Below are positions 60,257-64,000 of a DNA stretch of 64,000 bases, piece after piece (positions within the stretch are counted from its first letter, which is position 1; every line of letters begins with the position of its first letter). The notes beneath the pieces were generated by a model that saw nothing but the letters and a program-made list of their open reading frames with translations, made no database searches and was not told the origin of the DNA. The translations under genes and the position numbers were made by a program. Source of the stretch: Augochlora pura (taxonomy: Eukaryota > Arthropoda > Insecta > Hymenoptera > Halictidae); the NCBI RefSeq assembly GCF_028453695.1, contig NC_135779.1, positions 496,001-560,000 of the forward strand. The letters are read 5' to 3'.

Positions 60257-62180
60257 CTGGAAATAAATAAAAAAACAGCCTGAGAGTACAACTAAAATAC
60301 TGTGATCCAAACATATGATAAGCAATTGATGATCCCCCGCTCAGTCACTGTCACCATGATTAACGGCAGATCCCAAGGAAGAGAATGTTTTTTTATCCGT
60401 GGATAAATCGAATCGGCAAAAAATTGCGCAGGTAATCGCGTGCATTACGATCAACCAGGCATCCCTTGCATGTTTTTCTCAGTCTATAATTGAAGCACAT
60501 CAAATGCTGAATCGCTGTGTTTGTACAGCACGGCTCCACGCAAATCCCCGCTCGGGGTCGACCGCGGAGCGGTTCAGTGAACATTGATAATGATGTTCTG
60601 ATCGATTTTGGTAACGCGATTAACATTTAACAAATTACAAGACCGTAGCTTCCTCATTAATTGTCTGTTCATGAGTAATAAATACCACGTTCGTTGTCTG
60701 TAATAATGGAATCCATAGATTTATTTGCTCCATTTATACATTTAATTTGTTTATGTAATTTAATTGTAGATTACATCGTTGAGTAAACGATATGAATTTA
60801 TTTATTAAAAAGTGTGTGTAAATGGCAGACAACGAATGACGTAGTTAATTACGTGACTGAAGTAATTGCTTTAATTGTATAAGTTAAAAATTGCATGAAC
60901 TTGAAAATGTAATTAATTGTAAGACCGTAAGGTATCTTGAACAGGGGTCGCGATTTAATTTGAAATTAAAATAACGCGTGACGTAAATCGATTCAGGGTT
61001 TGATTTTCGACGAATTTATAAGCGACTTGCAAGACCCGAATATTAAATGCCTCCAGCCTCGCGCGATCAAATTACAGGTTCCTCGAGGCACGGACAAGCA
61101 ATAAACAAATTATTGCGTAAGCCACTTGCATTATACGAACCTGTGCTCTATTGGTTTATTGCAATTACCAACCAGTCATTGAAAATTGAAACGACCACTC
61201 CGTCGAGAACAATATACTGCGGACCGTGCAACGGCTAATTTATTCAAGAGACGAGAACCAGAATTTACAATTTGAAATGGGACCACCTTAACCTATATAT
61301 TTGTCGTCGAAAACGAGACATTACGATAGTCAATTTGTATTTATATCTGTGGAATCCCATTAGTGCTTTTATTCACGTTTAATGTCCACCCGTGTTGCGA
61401 CACATTCGAGGACCATTGGAATCTCGTTTGAAAATAGTATGACTCCTGCGGTTCGGCATAACGGTCAATCCAGGCATTCTTATTGGACCTCGATCTCTCA
61501 GATCGAGCCAATCGTTCCTGGTGTAGGCTCAGCTGACAAATTTTTCCTTGCGGTTCGACACACGGCGGACGGGTCTTCTACGGCCGAGGTTAATCGGACA
61601 AGACGGAGAGAGAAAACTTATTCGACAGCGCATCGACGTACTTACAGGTAAAGGGTTTCGTTAACCTTGGGGCGTCACGAAAATGGGACAGTGTGAACCG
61701 GACATCAGCTCTATCCTTTTCTCGCTAGTACACTGTACTTTTCGCGCCACACCTTACAGGTGAACCGCGGGAAGCCGGGATGGTACCTAGGTCACACTAG
61801 ATGCACCCATACACTTCAAGGATACCCGGCGACCGATAACGCCGACAAAGACGTTTATCTATGATGACAGTTAATTTTACATGGAAATTTTTCGGTATAA
61901 TGTCACTGCCTTGACGAAGAAAGGGACACGAATCTTTTGCTCGCACTTCGCACTGTCTCACGTCGTCCGAGCGCCGAGGTGAAGTGACAGCTCGAGAGGC
62001 ATGGCAAACAGGTCACCCGAATGACACCTGCTCTCGCGACAGGTAACGAGATTTTTTTGGACGATTAAATGGGAAGAGAGGGAGATAATGATAGTGTAGA
62101 TGTTTTAAGAGCGATTTTAATGTAGAAAGAGGTATATTGAATTGGCCAGGGCAGGCACAACAAGAAAACCGTACGATGTT
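60257..62180 (-). other. rdgB first intron and possible 5'UTR exon
   Basis: No coding content. A minus-strand donor match (CCT|GTAAGTACG) at about 61640-61646 could end a 5'UTR exon beginning somewhere in 61650-62200. This is unproven. Confidence 0.35.
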
Positions 62181-62370
62181 ACGTGAGCAACGCGCGGCCA
62201 CTGACTGACGGGCTGGAGGTCGCTCCGATTGGCGGGCCCGTTAGCACGCGCGACTTCTCGAACCCGGGAAATCGAGCTGGACCAATCGGAGCGCCCCCTG
62301 CTGCCCCCCCGCGACCAGGTCGTTCTAAGTCAGGGCTGTAACGTCAGGGCGCGCGCCCTCTCCGGCGCAC
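62180..62370 (-). promoter_or_regulatory. CpG-rich candidate rdgB promoter with paired CCAAT boxes
   Basis: A sharply GC- and CpG-rich patch in AT-rich surroundings. CGCTCCGATTGG (62221-62232) and its exact reverse complement (62282-62293) place two CCAAT boxes in opposite orientation, 49 nt apart. Position upstream of the putative 5'UTR exon suggests a promoter. Confidence 0.4.
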
Positions 62371-64000
62371 GTTCAGGTAAATATTCAATTAATACCGTAG
62401 AATTACGAGTTGGACTCGTGTAGGAGATTGTAGGTAAAAATAAATTACACTAAATTAAATTATTTTCGTTCTACTAGGTATCATTGTAACTGTAAGAAAA
62501 GAGTAATGTTAGAAGGAACCAGTTAACTTCCAACGGTTGCTGATATTGTTCTCCAATAAAAAGGCATAAAAGTTATATTGGAACAGTGTAAGTAAATTGT
62601 AATTTTTTTCTCTACGATACGAATGAACTTAGAAATAAAATTTTAATGAAAAATATAAATATACACTGATGATTATAACAGCCGTCCGCCCCATTTGCAT
62701 ATTACAAACCTGAAGCGTTCGAAGTAGGGTGGACAGATATTATGCCAGTGTATATCAGGTCCCGTCGTTTAGGAGCTAAACCATGTCAATATAAAAATTC
62801 TGGAATGAAGCGCGATAAATGAAATCTGTTCAGTCTACATTCTTCTAAGCTTACCTAGAGGCTTGAGTACGAAATAAAACGTTATAACATTCAGTATTAA
62901 TAGAAAAATAAGACGTTTCTTCTTGAACTGTCTCTTTCGCTGCGCGAGTGAATCTCGCCCGGATATATTACGGGTATCATTGTCAGAGAATTTCAAGGAA
63001 GACGCTGGAAGGCGTCGTCAAGAGAATTTCAAGTAATTTTACGAGCTTCTTAATTACAGGCGATTAGCAATGCAAATCGTCGAAGCCGTCACTGGACGGA
63101 CGGTCGCCCGTTAGCCGCTTCCCCCGCCTCCCTGCCCTATTGATCGAAACCCCCGAACAAGCAAGAAGACGCGAGACCAGATGCGCCACAACACCAAAGA
63201 GAGATTCGGCGAGAGTACAGCTTGCTCTCCGCGGCGTAGGTTCTCTACACACCTCATGTTGGACAACGGAAAAGCATGCGACGGTATACCCCCATAGTGG
63301 CACGCGGCATTAGGAGGGAACGTTGCGACCCGCCCCCTGCGACCTGCAACCGTTTGCTCATCGGAAGATATACTGCAGTATCCCACTGAATAGTTTAATA
63401 TTTAGCTGTCGCTAGTCCTGAATCATATGTCCCATACAATAGTAAAAGAAACATCAACTTTCTAAATGTAATAAGTATGGCAACATGTAACTATAAGACT
63501 AAGTAATAGGGCTAAGTGGACCCTGAGCTTTCTAAGTGGCAATATTCTTCTGTGAGGAATTTGGCACTTGATATTTGAAAGTACAAGTACTGTATTCATT
63601 TGGTCCATTTAGCAAATGTATGTGCTACACTTGACCTATATTTTGTACTGTCAAAGATCCCTTAAAAGCACACGACATTATCTGGACCATAATGCTCTAT
63701 TATTATTCAGTACTTTATTCATTATTCGTTGCACTAATGGTGAGAGGGTCAAAATGTTCACTGCTCACCAGCTAATGGCTTACAATTTCTTAATGAACGT
63801 CCAATAGCAATTTAATTTGTATGTCAATAAGTTACCTGGAGAATTGTAATCTAGGAACTGATACTTAGCAAAGCAATTGTTGTTCTTATAATGGATTAAT
63901 TTAATACTTTATAATAGTTACTGTGCACCAAGGAACTGTGTTTAATCAACTAGCGACACCTAAAAATCATTTTTCTAACAAAAGTTAAGGTGGGGGGTAA
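62371..64000. other. Intergenic, no supported gene
   Basis: AT-rich, with one GC-rich patch (about 63060-63360) whose long frames on the minus strand lack recognisable content. A perfect POU octamer ATTTGCAT lies at 62693-62700. Confidence 0.5.

Noticed and set aside
62240..62290. tRNA-like T-loop (GGTTCGA) on the minus strand
   Set aside because: No flanking T-stem, anticodon arm or acceptor pairing can be formed.

Overview
The window is insect genomic DNA, most likely from a hymenopteran (ant, bee or wasp). Four conserved animal genes have many short phase-matched introns of about 60-300 nt. The intergenic DNA alternates between AT-rich and CpG-rich stretches, and degenerate TTAA-flanked short elements are present. 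The order is inferred from gene style and the species is not identifiable by eye. Two 100-N runs (6170-6269 and 13322-13421) are scaffold gaps.

Layout. Bases 1-17977 hold no coding exon that I can support. They contain GA, polypyrimidine and G-rich repeats, inverted repeats, and a degenerate array of paired CAACGC motifs (about 11563-12946). This stretch is probably upstream DNA or a long first intron of sidekick. Bases 17978-28523 (+) are sidekick (sdk), missing only its signal-peptide exon: 6 Ig and 13 FN3 domains, one membrane segment and a cytoplasmic tail ending GFSSFV. Converging on it is AIMP2 (30654-32605, -), a scaffold of the multi-tRNA-synthetase complex. Head to head with AIMP2 is Enhancer of bithorax / NURF301 / BPTF (34379-45083, +), complete from AT-hook and DDT domain to two PHD fingers and a bromodomain. 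After a long AT-rich stretch without genes comes retinal degeneration B / PITPNM (51530-60149, -), complete with PITP domain, FFAT-like motif, DDHD and LNS2 domains. The remainder to 64000 is its 5'UTR, promoter and intergenic DNA.

The genes do not form an operon-like system. They cover synaptic adhesion (sdk), translation (AIMP2), nucleosome remodelling (E(bx)) and PI/PA transfer at ER-plasma-membrane contacts (rdgB). All exon models were built by hand from splice consensus and reading-frame continuity. Every internal junction listed keeps phase, and the totals are about 2173 codons (sdk, 5'-partial, cassette included), 295 aa (AIMP2), about 2730 aa (E(bx)) and 1245 or 1201 aa (rdgB long or short form).

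The most interesting items are: a stop codon lying inside the splice donor of rdgB, which would switch between a short and an extended C-terminus; a 21-nt in-frame candidate microexon and a 111-nt cassette exon in sdk; a retained-intron (exitron-like) segment in E(bx); an AIMP2 poly(A) signal that overlaps its own stop codon; and the paired-CAACGC array.
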